Assembly: GCF_008085915.1 (NCBI RefSeq) | Contig: NZ_VSJK01000012.1 | Location: forward strand, 111,202-175,201 | DNA from: Oceaniovalibus sp. ACAM 378 | Lineage (GTDB): Bacteria > Pseudomonadota > Alphaproteobacteria > Rhodobacterales > Rhodobacteraceae | Length of the DNA stretch: 64,000 nucleotides | Direction: 5' to 3' | Shown: in pieces, positions 1 to 9,622 of the stretch | How positions within the stretch are numbered: the first letter of the stretch is position 1 | How the letters are laid out: the number at the start of each line of letters is the position of its first letter | Notes under the pieces: model-generated | The model's database searches: none | Seen by the model: only the letters and a program-made list of their open reading frames with translations | What the model was told of the DNA's origin: nothing | Translations under genes and position numbers: made by a program

Positions 1-788
1 TTCGGATTGGCCTTCAGCAGCGGCTCGGTCTTGAAGTCGATCCGATTTACCGCGTCGACCTGTCCGGTCAGCAGCGCGTTCATCCGGGCCGAAGAATCGT
101 TGATCGCGATGAATTCAACCTCATCGAACCACCCCGCCTTGCCATCCTTATAGTGGCTTGCCACCCGTTTGCCCACGAAACGCACGCCGGGATCGAAACT
201 GACCACCTCGTACATTCCCGTTCCGATGCCTTTGACAATCGCCTCGTCGATCTGGCCGGCGGGGTACATCAGAAGGTGGTAATCCGACATCAGGAAGGGA
301 AAGTCTGCGTTGCCTTCCTTCAGCACGATCTGAACCTGATGGTCGCCGGTCTTTTTCATCTCGTCGATACTGGCGACGATGGGCTGGGCGGCTGATTTTG
401 CGCCGTCAGCCACGTGCATCGACAGGGATTCCAGCACGTCATCGGCGCCGAATGCCTTGCCGTTGTGAAAGGTCACGCCCTGCCGCAGGGTGAACGTCCA
501 GGTCTTTGCATCCGGCGTGGCCTCCCAGCTTTCGGCCAGTTCGCCGATCAGTTCGCCGGTTGCCGAAACCTCGGTCAGGCAGTCGAACACGCAGCCATGG
601 GCACCGTTGACCATGAAAGCATCGGAATGGGTCCGGCCATCCCAGCTGTCGGATGTGTTGGCGCCATTCAGACCCAGCCGCAGCCGCCCGCCCCTTTTCG
701 CCTGTGCCAGTACTGGAAATCCGGTGGCCGCAAGAACGCCCACAGCCGCACCGCTGCGCAGAAGACCGCGTCGTGAAATCCGTGTCAT
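1..788 (-). CDS. ABC transporter substrate-binding protein (SBP family 5), C-terminus beyond window
   Basis: Periplasmic binding protein of a peptide/nickel/opine-type ABC importer; 262 N-terminal residues are visible and the frame stays open to base 1. The ATG at 786-788 begins MTRISRRGLL, a twin-arginine motif (R6-R7), followed by a hydrophobic stretch and an Ala-rich cleavage region ending near VLAQA, so export by Tat is likely. Family-5 features follow: a SWEATPDAKTWTF-like segment and VTFHNGKAFGADDV. It is the last gene of the importer operon, 84 bases after the ATPase gene. The substrate cannot be read from the sequence. Confidence 0.85.
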   Translation of the reverse strand, partial: MTRISRRGLLRSGAAVGVLAATGFPVLAQAKRGGRLRLGLNGANTSDSWDGRTHSDAFMVNGAHGCVFDCLTEVSATGELIGELAESWEATPDAKTWTFTLRQGVTFHNGKAFGADDVLESLSMHVADGAKSAAQPIVASIDEMKKTGDHQVQIVLKEGNADFPFLMSDYHLLMYPAGQIDEAIVKGIGTGMYEVVSFDPGVRFVGKRVASHYKDGKAGWFDEVEFIAINDSSARMNALLTGQVDAVNRIDFKTEPLLKANP

Positions 789-872
789 GTCTTTCTCCCT
801 GTTGCCTTGTGCTGCGGCGGTTCTGTTCCGCCTTCTTGGCGTCCGGATGACCGGACATCTGGCATGATCCTG

Positions 873-2516
873 TCACATCTTATCAGTTGCGCCGTCACCG
901 ATGGTATCATTTCCGCGTTCGGCAAGAAGCCGCGTCAGCCAATCAGGGTCCATCTCCGGCACCGACGACAACAACAGGTCGGTATAGGGATGGTGCGGCG
1001 GCTGAAACATCCCGGCCTTGCCGCCCTGTTCGACCACGCGTCCGTCCTTCATCACCACCACTTCGTCGGCGATGGCGCGAACCGTCGCCAGATCGTGGGT
1101 AATGAACATATAGGTAAGCCCCAGGTCATCCTGCAAGCGTGCCAGCAATTTCAGAATGCCCTCTGCGACCAGTTGATCCAGCGCGCTGGTCACTTCGTCG
1201 CAGATGATAAACTTCGGTTCGGCCGCCAGCGCCCGGGCAATGCCGACGCGCTGTTTCTGCCCGCCCGACAATTCCGACGGCAGCCGGTCGATGTATTGCT
1301 TCGGCTCAAGCTCGATCTCGTTCAGCAATGCCTCGACCCGGGCGCGTTTTCTGGCGCCTCGGATCCCGCCATAGAATTCAACCGGGCGACCGATGATTTC
1401 ACCGATTGTCTTGCGCGGATTCAGCGCCGTATCGGCCATCTGATAGATCATCTGCGCCTGACGCAACTGATCCTTGGTGCGCCTGCGATAATCGGCGGGC
1501 AAGGACACGCCATCAAATTCGATCGACCCATCCGAGGGTGGCAAGAGCCCGGTGATACAGCGCGCGACAGTGGATTTTCCCGACCCGGATTCACCGACAA
1601 CGGCAAGGGTGCGCCCGGCGTGGATGTCAAAGCTAACGTCGTGCAGCACGCTGATCTTGCCATAGGAGGCGCTGATGCCGCGCACCCGAACGCTTGGCAC
1701 GGCAGCCACAGGAATGGCGGGTTTCGCGGGGCGCTGAAAGCTTCGCACGGCCCAAAGCGAACGGGTATACTCCTGCGTCGGCGCTGACAGCATGGTGCGT
1801 GTATCGGCCTCTTCGACCTCGTCGCCCTTCAGCAGCACCTTGATCCGGTCAGCCATCTGCGCAACCACGGCAAGATCGTGGGTGATATAGATTGCGGCTG
1901 TGCCAAACTGTTCCACGATGTCACGGATCGACGCCAAAACCTCGATCTGGGTCGTGACGTCCAGCGCGGTGGTGGGTTCGTCGAACACGATCAGGTCGGG
2001 CCGACATGACATGGCCATCGCCGTCATCGCGCGCTGCAACTGCCCGCCGCTGACCTGATGGGGATAGCGGAATCCGATTTCTTCGGGGTTGGGCAGGCGC
2101 AGCTTGGCATAGAGATCCATCGCGTCACGCTGGCTTTGGGCGCGGTCCATGACGTGGTGCTGCGTCGGGCCTTCGGTGTGCTGGTCGATGATCCGGTGCG
2201 CCGGATTGAAGCTCGCCGCTGCCGATTGCGCCACATAGGCGATACGCCTGCCCAGCATCGCACGTTTCACAGCCGCCGGGGCGCTGACCAGATCCACGCC
2301 GTCGAACGCCACCGATCCAGCCGAAATCCGGCATCCGTCACGGGTGAACCCCATGGCGGCCAGCCCGACAGTGGATTTGCCCGCGCCGGATTCGCCGATC
2401 AGGCCCAGCACCTCGCCCTTGTTCAGATCCAGATCGATACCGTTGACGATGGGCATCCAGATCTCATCGCTGCGACCTTCGATCTTCAGACCGCGGATTT
2501 TTAGAAGCTGTGTCAT
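873..2516 (-). CDS. ABC importer ATPase with two fused nucleotide-binding domains (DppD-DppF type)
   Basis: Cytoplasmic ATPase of 547 residues that powers the neighbouring permeases. There are two complete ABC domains: Walker A GESGAGKST near residue 41 and GESGSGKST near residue 306; signatures VSGGQLQRA and LSGGQKQRV; Walker B segments LIVFDEPT and FIICDEVT. The family usually has either two separate ATPases (DppD, DppF) or this fused form, as in YejF/GsiA. Its start overlaps the stop of the upstream permease gene as ATGA (2513-2516), implying translational coupling. Confidence 0.92.
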   Translation of the reverse strand: MTQLLKIRGLKIEGRSDEIWMPIVNGIDLDLNKGEVLGLIGESGAGKSTVGLAAMGFTRDGCRISAGSVAFDGVDLVSAPAAVKRAMLGRRIAYVAQSAAASFNPAHRIIDQHTEGPTQHHVMDRAQSQRDAMDLYAKLRLPNPEEIGFRYPHQVSGGQLQRAMTAMAMSCRPDLIVFDEPTTALDVTTQIEVLASIRDIVEQFGTAAIYITHDLAVVAQMADRIKVLLKGDEVEEADTRTMLSAPTQEYTRSLWAVRSFQRPAKPAIPVAAVPSVRVRGISASYGKISVLHDVSFDIHAGRTLAVVGESGSGKSTVARCITGLLPPSDGSIEFDGVSLPADYRRRTKDQLRQAQMIYQMADTALNPRKTIGEIIGRPVEFYGGIRGARKRARVEALLNEIELEPKQYIDRLPSELSGGQKQRVGIARALAAEPKFIICDEVTSALDQLVAEGILKLLARLQDDLGLTYMFITHDLATVRAIADEVVVMKDGRVVEQGGKAGMFQPPHHPYTDLLLSSVPEMDPDWLTRLLAERGNDTIGDGATDKM

Positions 2517-3682
2517 TCTTTAAGCCCCGATGACCGGTGCAGCATCCAGTCCACCGTGAAACTCACCGCCACGGTCAACAGAGCGATGGCCCCTGCCGCC
2601 ATCAATGGCAATGCGGCTGTCAGCGGTGAAAACGCGGCAAAGTTGATGAATTGCGACAGGTCCCGCACCATGGTGCCCCAGTCGGCCAGCGGCGGCTGGA
2701 TGCCCACGCCGAGAAACGACAGCGATGCGATGGTCAGGAACACGAAACAGAACCGCAGCCCGAATTCGGCCAGCAGAGGCGCCATGGCATTGGGCAGGAT
2801 TTCGCGAAAGATCAGGTATCCCATCCCTTCGCCGCGAAGCTTCGCCGCCTCGATATAATCCATCACCACTATGTTTCCGCCCACCGCCCGGGCCAGCCGG
2901 TAAACCCGGGTCGAATCGATCAGTGCGATAATGAAGATCATGTAAAGCGTCAGCAGCCCCTGCTCTGACCCCGCCCAGGCCGACGCGATCGTCATCAGCA
3001 GCAGCGCAAAGATCAGCGACGGAATCGCCATCAGCACGTCAACCATCCGGCTGAGCAACTGATCCAGCCAGCCCCCCAGCGTCGCCGCCAGAAACCCCAG
3101 AGTCCCGCCCAGAAGAAACGCCAACAGCGTCGTTGCAAAGGCGATGCCAACCGTATTTTGCGCGCCGAAGATCAGCCGACTCAGCAGGTCGCGCCCGATC
3201 TGGTCGGTGCCCAGAGGAAACGCCGGATCGCCGCCAAATTCCGGATTGCCACCGGGCAGGATATTGACCCGGGCAAAAATCTCTTCTTGTCCGTGGGGTG
3301 CGATGGACCCGGCAAAGATCGCCACGACAGCATAGAGCAGAATTGTCAGGATGCCGAAACTGGCGGTCAGCGGCATCGCCCGGAACAGGCGCTTTGTGGC
3401 AGCCGTGCCCAGATACCGCCCCAGCAGCCGAAACAGAAATGCCATGACAGCGAACAGAATGAACCCCTGCACCGCCCAGCGGAAGAAAACGGCGCCATCG
3501 ACAAAGAAATACAGCCGCACCGCCCAGAACAACAAGAACACCGCCAGCATCCAGCCAAAGGCAGATGTCATCCCCATGTCGCGAAACGCGGGCCGCCCGG
3601 ACATTCGGCCAAAAAAGCGAAAAACCCATGCTGCAAGCAGCAACCCGGCAATTGTTGCCGCAAGGCCGGTCAGAACGATCAT
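2513..3682 (-). CDS. ABC importer permease, DppC-like, with extra N-terminal membrane segments
   Basis: Inner-membrane permease of 389 residues. The C-terminal ~280 residues match the DppC/OppC pattern: a LGTDQIGRD motif near residue 155, and the EAA loop EAAKLRGEGMGYLIFREILPNA, which contacts the ATPase. The first ~115 residues form about three additional hydrophobic segments that ordinary DppC proteins (about 300 residues) lack. The gene overlaps the upstream permease gene by ATGA at 3679-3682 and the downstream ATPase gene in the same way, so the three are one operon. Confidence 0.9.
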   Translation of the reverse strand: MIVLTGLAATIAGLLLAAWVFRFFGRMSGRPAFRDMGMTSAFGWMLAVFLLFWAVRLYFFVDGAVFFRWAVQGFILFAVMAFLFRLLGRYLGTAATKRLFRAMPLTASFGILTILLYAVVAIFAGSIAPHGQEEIFARVNILPGGNPEFGGDPAFPLGTDQIGRDLLSRLIFGAQNTVGIAFATTLLAFLLGGTLGFLAATLGGWLDQLLSRMVDVLMAIPSLIFALLLMTIASAWAGSEQGLLTLYMIFIIALIDSTRVYRLARAVGGNIVVMDYIEAAKLRGEGMGYLIFREILPNAMAPLLAEFGLRFCFVFLTIASLSFLGVGIQPPLADWGTMVRDLSQFINFAAFSPLTAALPLMAAGAIALLTVAVSFTVDWMLHRSSGLKE

Positions 3683-4671
3683 CGGGGATGCCTCAGCCGG
3701 GGATTCGACAGAATCGACATCAGATCCGCCATCAGGTTCAGTAGGATATAGGCGGCGGCAAAGATCAGACAGCAGGCCTGTACCACCGGAATATCCCGGT
3801 TCTTGACCGAATCAACAAACAACTGCCCGATGCCGGGATAGACAAACACCACCTCAACCACCACGACACCAGTGATCAGATAGGCCAGATTCAGCGCGAT
3901 CACGTTGATGATCGGCGCCAGCGCATTGGGCAGCGCATGACGCAGAATCACCCGCATCGGCGACAGCCCCTTGAGCCGCGCCATTTCGATATATGGGCTG
4001 GCCAACAGGTTAATAATCGCCGCACGGGTCATGCGCATCATATGTGCAGTCACCACCAGCGTCAGGGTCAGCGCGGGCAACAGAGTCCGTTCCAGCCTCT
4101 CGCCCAAGCCCATATCGGAATAAATGTTGGACAGGGACGGCAGCAACGGATTCAGCACCGCCAGAAACAGGATCAGGATATAAGCCAGAAAGAACTCCGG
4201 CGACGAAATCGACGATAGGGTGGCGATATTCACCACCCGATCAAAAACCGAATTCCGATACAGCGCGGCAAGAATCCCAAGGGCCAGCGAGACTGGCACG
4301 GCGATCGCCGCAGTCACCCCGGCCAGAAACATGGTGTTGGCAAACCGTGGCGCAATCTGTCCCATAACGCTGGATTGCCCCGACGTGGTGCCGGTGAAGC
4401 TGGTGAAATTTGCCTGTGCGAAACTTCTGCCCAGATCGCCCTGAATGACCCCTGCCAGCCATTGAAAATACCGAATGACCGGCGGCTGATCCAACCCCAG
4501 ATCGCGACGGATTGATGCCACGGCTTCAGGCGTGGCACCTTGCCCCAGAATCGCCTGCGCAAAATCCCCGGGCAACATGTTGACGGCCGTGAAAATTACG
4601 ACCGAAACCACAAAAAGTGTCAGCAGACCCAGAAACAGCCGGTGCAATACAATGCGTGTCAGGCTTTTCAT
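3679..4671 (-). CDS. ABC importer permease, DppB-like
   Basis: First gene of the importer operon; inner-membrane permease of 330 residues. It begins with the family's N-terminal membrane helix (RIVLHRLFLGLLTLFVVSVV) and the LPGD segment near residue 34. The EAA loop is MARLKGLSPMRVILRHALPNAL, and YPGIGQLFVDSVKNRDIP is a strong DppB/OppB C-terminal signature. It should pair with the DppC-like protein as the membrane heterodimer. An 81-base gap separates it from pip, which runs the same way. Confidence 0.92.
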   Translation of the reverse strand: MKSLTRIVLHRLFLGLLTLFVVSVVIFTAVNMLPGDFAQAILGQGATPEAVASIRRDLGLDQPPVIRYFQWLAGVIQGDLGRSFAQANFTSFTGTTSGQSSVMGQIAPRFANTMFLAGVTAAIAVPVSLALGILAALYRNSVFDRVVNIATLSSISSPEFFLAYILILFLAVLNPLLPSLSNIYSDMGLGERLERTLLPALTLTLVVTAHMMRMTRAAIINLLASPYIEMARLKGLSPMRVILRHALPNALAPIINVIALNLAYLITGVVVVEVVFVYPGIGQLFVDSVKNRDIPVVQACCLIFAAAYILLNLMADLMSILSNPRLRHPR

Positions 4672-4752
4672 TGACCGCCAGAGTAGTGAAAGCTGGTGCC
4701 GCGTGTAAAGCCCCTTGGCATCGCCCCCGAGTCACCGGCGACGACGCGGAAT

Positions 4753-5724
4753 TCAATCCGGCCTCAGCCCGTCCATCGTCTGGACCAATGCGCGACTGAT
4801 CCCCGGTTCTGACAGCGCGTGTCCGGCGCGCGGTATCATGATCAGGCGCGATCCCGGCCATGCCCGGTGCAGCCCGTATGCCGATGCGGGCGGGCAGATC
4901 ATGTCATACCGGCCCTGCACGATTGTGCCCGGCACATTTTTTAACCGGCCGATATCGCTCAGGATCTGGCCGTCACGTTCCAGAAATCCGGCATTGGTGA
5001 AATAGTGGTTCTCCAACCGGGCAAAGGCACGGGCATACTCCCCCGGACTTTCGCCGCCGGGACCGTCGTTGTCGATACTGGCCAGCGTATTTTCCCAGGC
5101 GGTCCAGGCACGTGCATGACGGGTTTCGACCTGCAAATCGCCGGAAAACAGCCGCCGGTGATAGGCTGCGATCAGATCGTGACGCTCATCTTCGGGAATC
5201 AGATCGGTGAACCGTGACCAGACATCGGGCCAGAACTGACCCGCGCCACCGCCATAGAACCACTGCAATTCCGCCTGCGTCATCGTGAACACACCGCGCA
5301 GCACCAGATGCGCCACCCGTTCGGGATGCGTTTCGCCATAGATCAGCGCCAGCGTCGCACCCCAGCTTCCGCCAAACACGATGAACTTGTCGACGGCCAG
5401 TGCCTTTCGGATCCGTTCGATATCGGCGACCAGATGCCATGTGGTGTTCGCCTCGACAGAGGCATGCGGGCGCGAACGACCACAGCCGCGCTGATCGAAC
5501 AACACGATGCGATACACTGACGGGTCGAAATATCGCCGCATTGACGGCGAACAGCCCCCGCCGGGGCCGCCATGCAGCACGATCACCGGAATTCCGTCAC
5601 GCGCCCCGCATTGCTCGACATAAATGCGATGACCATCTCCCACCTCCAGCATCCGCTGATCGAACGGATCGACCGGCGGATACAAAAACTGGGCTGCGTT
5701 CTTTTGACCAGAGACCTTATCCAT
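4753..5724 (-). CDS. pip: Prolyl aminopeptidase (proline iminopeptidase)
   Basis: Cytoplasmic serine peptidase (S33 family, alpha/beta hydrolase) that removes N-terminal proline from peptides; 323 residues from the ATG at 5724, giving [10 protein letters not shown]. The open frame extends upstream to 5793, but family members begin near this internal Met. Visible motifs are the oxyanion HGGPGGG (residues 51-57), FDQRGCGRS, and the nucleophile elbow GGSWGATL with Ser120. Its position beside a peptide importer fits peptide use, but operon membership is only inferred. Confidence 0.93.
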   Translation of the reverse strand: MDKVSGQKNAAQFLYPPVDPFDQRMLEVGDGHRIYVEQCGARDGIPVIVLHGGPGGGCSPSMRRYFDPSVYRIVLFDQRGCGRSRPHASVEANTTWHLVADIERIRKALAVDKFIVFGGSWGATLALIYGETHPERVAHLVLRGVFTMTQAELQWFYGGGAGQFWPDVWSRFTDLIPEDERHDLIAAYHRRLFSGDLQVETRHARAWTAWENTLASIDNDGPGGESPGEYARAFARLENHYFTNAGFLERDGQILSDIGRLKNVPGTIVQGRYDMICPPASAYGLHRAWPGSRLIMIPRAGHALSEPGISRALVQTMDGLRPD

Positions 5725-5805
5725 GACAGTCCTATATATGGTGCAAACCCGCCCCGCCACGGTATCGTCGCGAAAAGGGGCCCGCCAACGCAAAAAGGTC
5801 CGCCC

Positions 5806-6555
5806 ATGTCCAGCGCCGCCATAAACACCGTCGATGACAGCGAAATCGCGAAATTTGAGGCGATGGCAGCCGAATGGTGGGATCCGAACGGAAAATTCAA
5901 GCCGCTACACATGCTGAATCCCTGCCGGCTGGATTATATCACCGCGCAGATCGCTGCGGAATTTGGCTGCGACCTGAAGACGCAGGCGCCGTTCGCCGGG
6001 CTGCGAATCCTCGATATCGGCTGCGGTGGCGGGTTGTTGTCTGAACCCATGGCGCGGCTGGGGGCCGATGTGGTGGGCGCCGACGCTGCCGAACGCAACA
6101 TTCCGGTTGCGCAGCTGCACGCCGAACAGTCGGGCCTGACCATCGATTACCGCCATACCACGGCCGAGGCACTGGCCGAAGCGGGCGAACAGTTTGACGC
6201 CGTGCTGAACATGGAAGTCGTCGAACACGTCGCCGATCCGCTGATCTATCTGACGGCCTGCCGCCAGCTTATGAAACCCGGCGGATTGATGGTCTGTTCA
6301 ACGCTGAACCGGAACCCCAAAAGCTTTGCCATGGCGATTCTCGGGGCGGAATGGGTGATGCGCTGGCTGCCAAAGGGCACCCACGACTGGTCGAAATTCA
6401 TCACTCCCGACGAATTGTTCGACCTGCTGCGCCGCGCGGGGCTCGATCCGGTGGACAAGACCGGTTTTGTCTTCAATCCGTTGTCATGGAACTGGAGCCT
6501 GTCCGACCGCGATCTGAGCTGCAATTACACCACAACCAGCGTGAAACCGGCCTGA
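5806..6555 (+). CDS. ubiG: 3-demethylubiquinone / 2-polyprenyl-6-hydroxyphenol O-methyltransferase
   Basis: SAM-dependent O-methyltransferase that carries out both O-methylations of ubiquinone biosynthesis. The chosen ATG gives 249 residues, close to the usual ~240; the open frame runs upstream but no homologous sequence is expected there. Visible features: EFEAMA-type start ([21 protein letters not shown]), which is highly typical of UbiG; SAM motif [30 protein letters not shown]; and [10 protein letters not shown] near the C-terminus. It is divergent from pip, with 81 bases between the two starts. Confidence 0.96.
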   Translation: MSSAAINTVDDSEIAKFEAMAAEWWDPNGKFKPLHMLNPCRLDYITAQIAAEFGCDLKTQAPFAGLRILDIGCGGGLLSEPMARLGADVVGADAAERNIPVAQLHAEQSGLTIDYRHTTAEALAEAGEQFDAVLNMEVVEHVADPLIYLTACRQLMKPGGLMVCSTLNRNPKSFAMAILGAEWVMRWLPKGTHDWSKFITPDELFDLLRRAGLDPVDKTGFVFNPLSWNWSLSDRDLSCNYTTTSVKPA

Positions 6556-6568
6556 GCCGGCGCGCCTG

Positions 6569-6826
6569 TCAGGCCGCCAGCATGGGGTCGAGTTTGCCAG
6601 CCCGCTCCAGCGCATTCAATTCGTCGAAACCGCCCACATGCTGACCGTCGATGAAAATCTGCGGCACTGTGCGGCGGCCATTGGCACGCTGCATCATCGC
6701 CTGTTTCTGCGCCGCATCGCGGGACACATCGATCTCGGCAAAGCCGGCACCCTTAGTTGTCAGCAGCCGCTTGGCCGCGTGGCAGAATCCGCAAGTCGGC
6801 GAGGTATAGATTTCGACAGTGGCCAT
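6569..6826 (-). CDS. grxC: Glutaredoxin 3
   Basis: Small dithiol glutaredoxin (85 residues) that uses glutathione to reduce disulfides. The active-site motif is CGFC (Cys12 and Cys15) rather than the CPYC common in enterobacterial GrxC; TVPQIFIDGQHVGGFDEL holds the cis-Pro and glutathione-binding GG segment. A strong ribosome site (AAGGAG) lies just before the ATG. It follows comF by 33 bases on the same strand and is probably cotranscribed with it, and it is convergent with ubiG. Confidence 0.95.
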   Translation of the reverse strand: MATVEIYTSPTCGFCHAAKRLLTTKGAGFAEIDVSRDAAQKQAMMQRANGRRTVPQIFIDGQHVGGFDELNALERAGKLDPMLAA

Positions 6827-6859
6827 GGTGCATTCTCCTTATCCGGTTTGATGCAATAC

Positions 6860-7585
6860 CTAGGCATCCTTGGCCACCCTTGCCAGTGTGACAATATCAA
6901 CGCTCTGCGCACCCGCCGCGAGACAGACCTCGGCGCAGGCGGCCAGGGTCGCGCCGGTGGTCATCACGTCGTCCACCAGCAGAATATGCCGCCCATCCAG
7001 CAAGGCACCGTATTTCGCATGCGGGCGGATCGACCCTGCGACATTGGCGAACCGCTGTTCGGGGGATTTACCATCCTGGAGATCGGTACGCCGTGTCCGC
7101 GCCAACGCCCGGGTCGACACCTGCAATCGCGCCGCAGCGCCCAGCGCGGTCGCGAGCAGCGCCGCCTGATTGAACCGCCGCTTCAACATCCGAAGCCAAT
7201 GAATGGGCACCGGAACGACCAATGTGTCGGGCCGGATCACCGGCGCCGCCGCACGGGCCATCCAACCGGCCGCCGGACGCGCGATGTCGTGCCGGTCGCC
7301 ATGTTTCAGCGCCAGCACCAACCGCCGCCCGCGATCACGGTACAGCATAACCGACCGCCCCCGCCCCCATGGCCTCTCAAGCGTCAGGCAGTCGTCACAA
7401 TGCTCGGCCCGGTCAGACTCCTGCCCCATCAGTGGCGTGCCGCAACTGTCGCAAACAAGGCCCGAGATGAACGGCGTGTCGCGCCAGCAACTGCCGCACA
7501 GCCCGCCCCCTTGTTCGACCAGCACATCGCAAGAAACGCATTGGTGGGGATAGATAAGGCTCAGCGCACTTTGCATTCTGGTCAT
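6860..7585 (-). CDS. comF: ComF family protein (double zinc ribbon plus phosphoribosyltransferase fold)
   Basis: Protein of 241 residues with two N-terminal zinc-ribbon cysteine groups (CVSC...CGSC and CDSC...HCDDC) and a C-terminal phosphoribosyltransferase domain with the PRPP loop LLVDDVMTTGATLAAC. In competent bacteria ComF acts in DNA uptake; in alphaproteobacteria its role is not established. Its start is only 19 bases from the start of the divergent methyltransferase-like gene, so the two must share a very compact promoter region. Confidence 0.9.
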   Translation of the reverse strand: MTRMQSALSLIYPHQCVSCDVLVEQGGGLCGSCWRDTPFISGLVCDSCGTPLMGQESDRAEHCDDCLTLERPWGRGRSVMLYRDRGRRLVLALKHGDRHDIARPAAGWMARAAAPVIRPDTLVVPVPIHWLRMLKRRFNQAALLATALGAAARLQVSTRALARTRRTDLQDGKSPEQRFANVAGSIRPHAKYGALLDGRHILLVDDVMTTGATLAACAEVCLAAGAQSVDIVTLARVAKDA

Positions 7586-7604
7586 TCGCGCTTAACTCCC
7601 TCCC

Positions 7605-8447
7605 ATGAGCACACCGCCCCGCCTGACCGACCGCACTGCCCTAACCCTGCACCGACAACGCGCAACACGCGATCCGGCGGCGTTTCTCCATGACGAAGCC
7701 ATCGCGCAGGTGCAGGAGAGACTGGAAGAGGTTAACAGGACGTTTACCAGCCCGGCGATTATCACCGGTCATCCGCAATTATGGGCCAATGCCATTCCGG
7801 GCGCCCGGATTGTTGCCGATAACGAAACGACCGACCTTTTGCCGCTGGCGCACGATCTGGTGATTCACGCGATGGCGCTGCACTGGGCCGATGATCCGGT
7901 GGGGCAACTGGTGCAGGCGCGGCGGGCGTTGCGGCCAGATGGGCTGCTGATTGCGGTCCTGTTCGGCGGTCAGACCCTGAACGAACTGCGCGCAGCGCTG
8001 GCCGAAGCCGAGATCGCGGTGCGCGGTGGTCTTTCGCCCCGGATCGCACCCATGGGCGAAATCCGTGATCTGGGTGCACTTTTGCAACGGGCGGGTTTCG
8101 CGCTGCCGGTGGCGGATTCGACACCTCTGCGCGTTACCTATGCCACGCCGCTGCACCTGATGCGCGATCTGCGGGCGATGGGCGAAACCAACGCCCTGCT
8201 GGCGCGTGACCGTCGACCCGCCCCCCGCGCGCTGTTTACTCAGGCCGCCACCCTGTATGCAGCGGGTTTTCCTGCCGAAGACGGGCGCATTCGGGCGACT
8301 TTCGATCTGGTGTTCCTGACCGGATGGGCGCCTGACGACAGCCAACCGAAGGCGCTGCGCCCGGGATCCGCGAAAGGCCGGCTGGCCGAGGCTTTGGGTG
8401 TGACGGAGACCGGGCTGCACGATGACGTGACGTCGCACCGCGATTGA
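7605..8447 (+). CDS. Methyltransferase-like protein related to NDUFAF5/BioC, degenerate SAM loop
   Basis: Protein of 280 residues resembling the alphaproteobacterial group related to the mitochondrial complex I assembly factor NDUFAF5. Supporting segments are the N-terminal AFLHDEAIAQVQERLEEVNR, HALHW-like HAMALHWADDPVGQL, and ARRALRPDGLLIAVLFGGQTL. The usual glycine-rich SAM motif I (normally like LDxGCGxG) is not visible; at that place the sequence reads SPAIITGHPQLW. It may therefore have a non-methyltransferase role, as is known for NDUFAF5, which hydroxylates an arginine. Function here is inferred. Confidence 0.75.
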   Translation: MSTPPRLTDRTALTLHRQRATRDPAAFLHDEAIAQVQERLEEVNRTFTSPAIITGHPQLWANAIPGARIVADNETTDLLPLAHDLVIHAMALHWADDPVGQLVQARRALRPDGLLIAVLFGGQTLNELRAALAEAEIAVRGGLSPRIAPMGEIRDLGALLQRAGFALPVADSTPLRVTYATPLHLMRDLRAMGETNALLARDRRPAPRALFTQAATLYAAGFPAEDGRIRATFDLVFLTGWAPDDSQPKALRPGSAKGRLAEALGVTETGLHDDVTSHRD

Positions 8448-8490
8448 CCCCCGGGCAAAACCCGTTATCTCAAGCCTTTGATCACCATGA

Positions 8491-9603
8491 ATGACGGGGC
8501 CGAACATGCCAGAGACGAAATCAATGGACGAAACGCCCCTTTTCACGGCCACAGATGCGGTGTGCCCGGCCCATGCGCCGGTGGACCACCCAAAAATACC
8601 GCCCGAAAAGATCGGTGTGCTGCTGGCCAACCTCGGTACACCGGACGGTTATGACTATTGGTCGATGCGCCGTTATCTGAATGAATTCCTGTCTGACAAG
8701 CGCGTGATCGATTATTCACGCTGGCTTTGGCAGCCGCTGTTACAACTGGTCATCCTGACGAAACGCCCGTTTACCTCGGGCGCGAACTATAAGCTGATCT
8801 GGAACAACGAGGCGGATGAAAGCCCCCTTGCCACCATCACCAAGGCACAGACAGCCGGGATCGCCGCCACGATGCAGGCGCGTTTTGGCGACGATGTGAT
8901 GGTTGATTACTGCATGCGCTATGGCAACCCGTCGACGGCATCACGGCTGCGGCGCCTGATTGATGCCGGGTGCCAGAAGATCCTGTTCTTCCCGCTTTAT
9001 CCGCAATACGCAGCGCCGACGACGGCCACGGCGAACGACCAGATGTTCCGCGCGTTGATGGCTGAAAAATGGCAGCCCTCTGTACGCACGGTTCCTGCCT
9101 ATTTCGAAGAGCCGGGCTATATCGATGCATTGGCCCAATCGGTCGCGCGGGCCTATGACGCCATGGAGGAAAAGCCCGACATTCTGGTGGCGACATATCA
9201 CGGTCTGCCGAAACGCTATCTTCTTGAGGGCGACCCCTATCACTGCCACTGCCAAAAAACCACGCGGCTGCTGAAAGAGCGGCTTGGTTGGGCGGATGAC
9301 CAGATCATCACGACATTTCAGTCGCGATTCGGCTCTGAGGAATGGCTTCAGCCCTATACGGTGGAAGAGGTCGCGCGACTGGCGCGGGCCGGCAAAAGGC
9401 GGATCGCAGTCATATCGCCCGCGTTTTCGGCTGATTGCATTGAGACGCTGGAAGAGATCAACGGGGAAATCCGCGAAAGTTTCGAACATGCGGGCGGTGA
9501 AGAATTCACCTATATCCCCTGTCTGAACGATGATGCGGCGCATCTGAACGTCCTGTCGGACGTGATCGAACGAAACCTGAAGGGCTGGATCAACCGGGAA
9601 TGA
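8491..9603 (+). CDS. hemH: Ferrochelatase
   Basis: Inserts ferrous iron into protoporphyrin IX, the last step of haem synthesis; 370 residues. The core begins with GVLLANLGTPDGYDYWSMRRYL; the catalytic histidine lies in ATYHGLPKRYL, and SRFGSEEWLQPYT is a ferrochelatase signature. A CHCQ cysteine pair follows DPY. The start could be the ATG at 8491 or at 8506; both give an N-terminal extension of about 40 residues before the conserved core. A perfect hairpin terminator follows 19 bases after the stop. Confidence 0.96.
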   Translation: MTGPNMPETKSMDETPLFTATDAVCPAHAPVDHPKIPPEKIGVLLANLGTPDGYDYWSMRRYLNEFLSDKRVIDYSRWLWQPLLQLVILTKRPFTSGANYKLIWNNEADESPLATITKAQTAGIAATMQARFGDDVMVDYCMRYGNPSTASRLRRLIDAGCQKILFFPLYPQYAAPTTATANDQMFRALMAEKWQPSVRTVPAYFEEPGYIDALAQSVARAYDAMEEKPDILVATYHGLPKRYLLEGDPYHCHCQKTTRLLKERLGWADDQIITTFQSRFGSEEWLQPYTVEEVARLARAGKRRIAVISPAFSADCIETLEEINGEIRESFEHAGGEEFTYIPCLNDDAAHLNVLSDVIERNLKGWINRE

Positions 9604-9622
9604 GCCCGGGATTTACCCATGA

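Noticed and set aside
7734..7754. TTAA-N7-TTTA resembling a CtrA site
   Set aside because: Lies inside the coding sequence of the methyltransferase-like gene with a mismatch; no promoter context.
8478..8491. FNR-like TTGAT-CACC-ATGAA just before hemH
   Set aside because: One mismatch and overlap with the likely ribosome/start region make a chance match probable.
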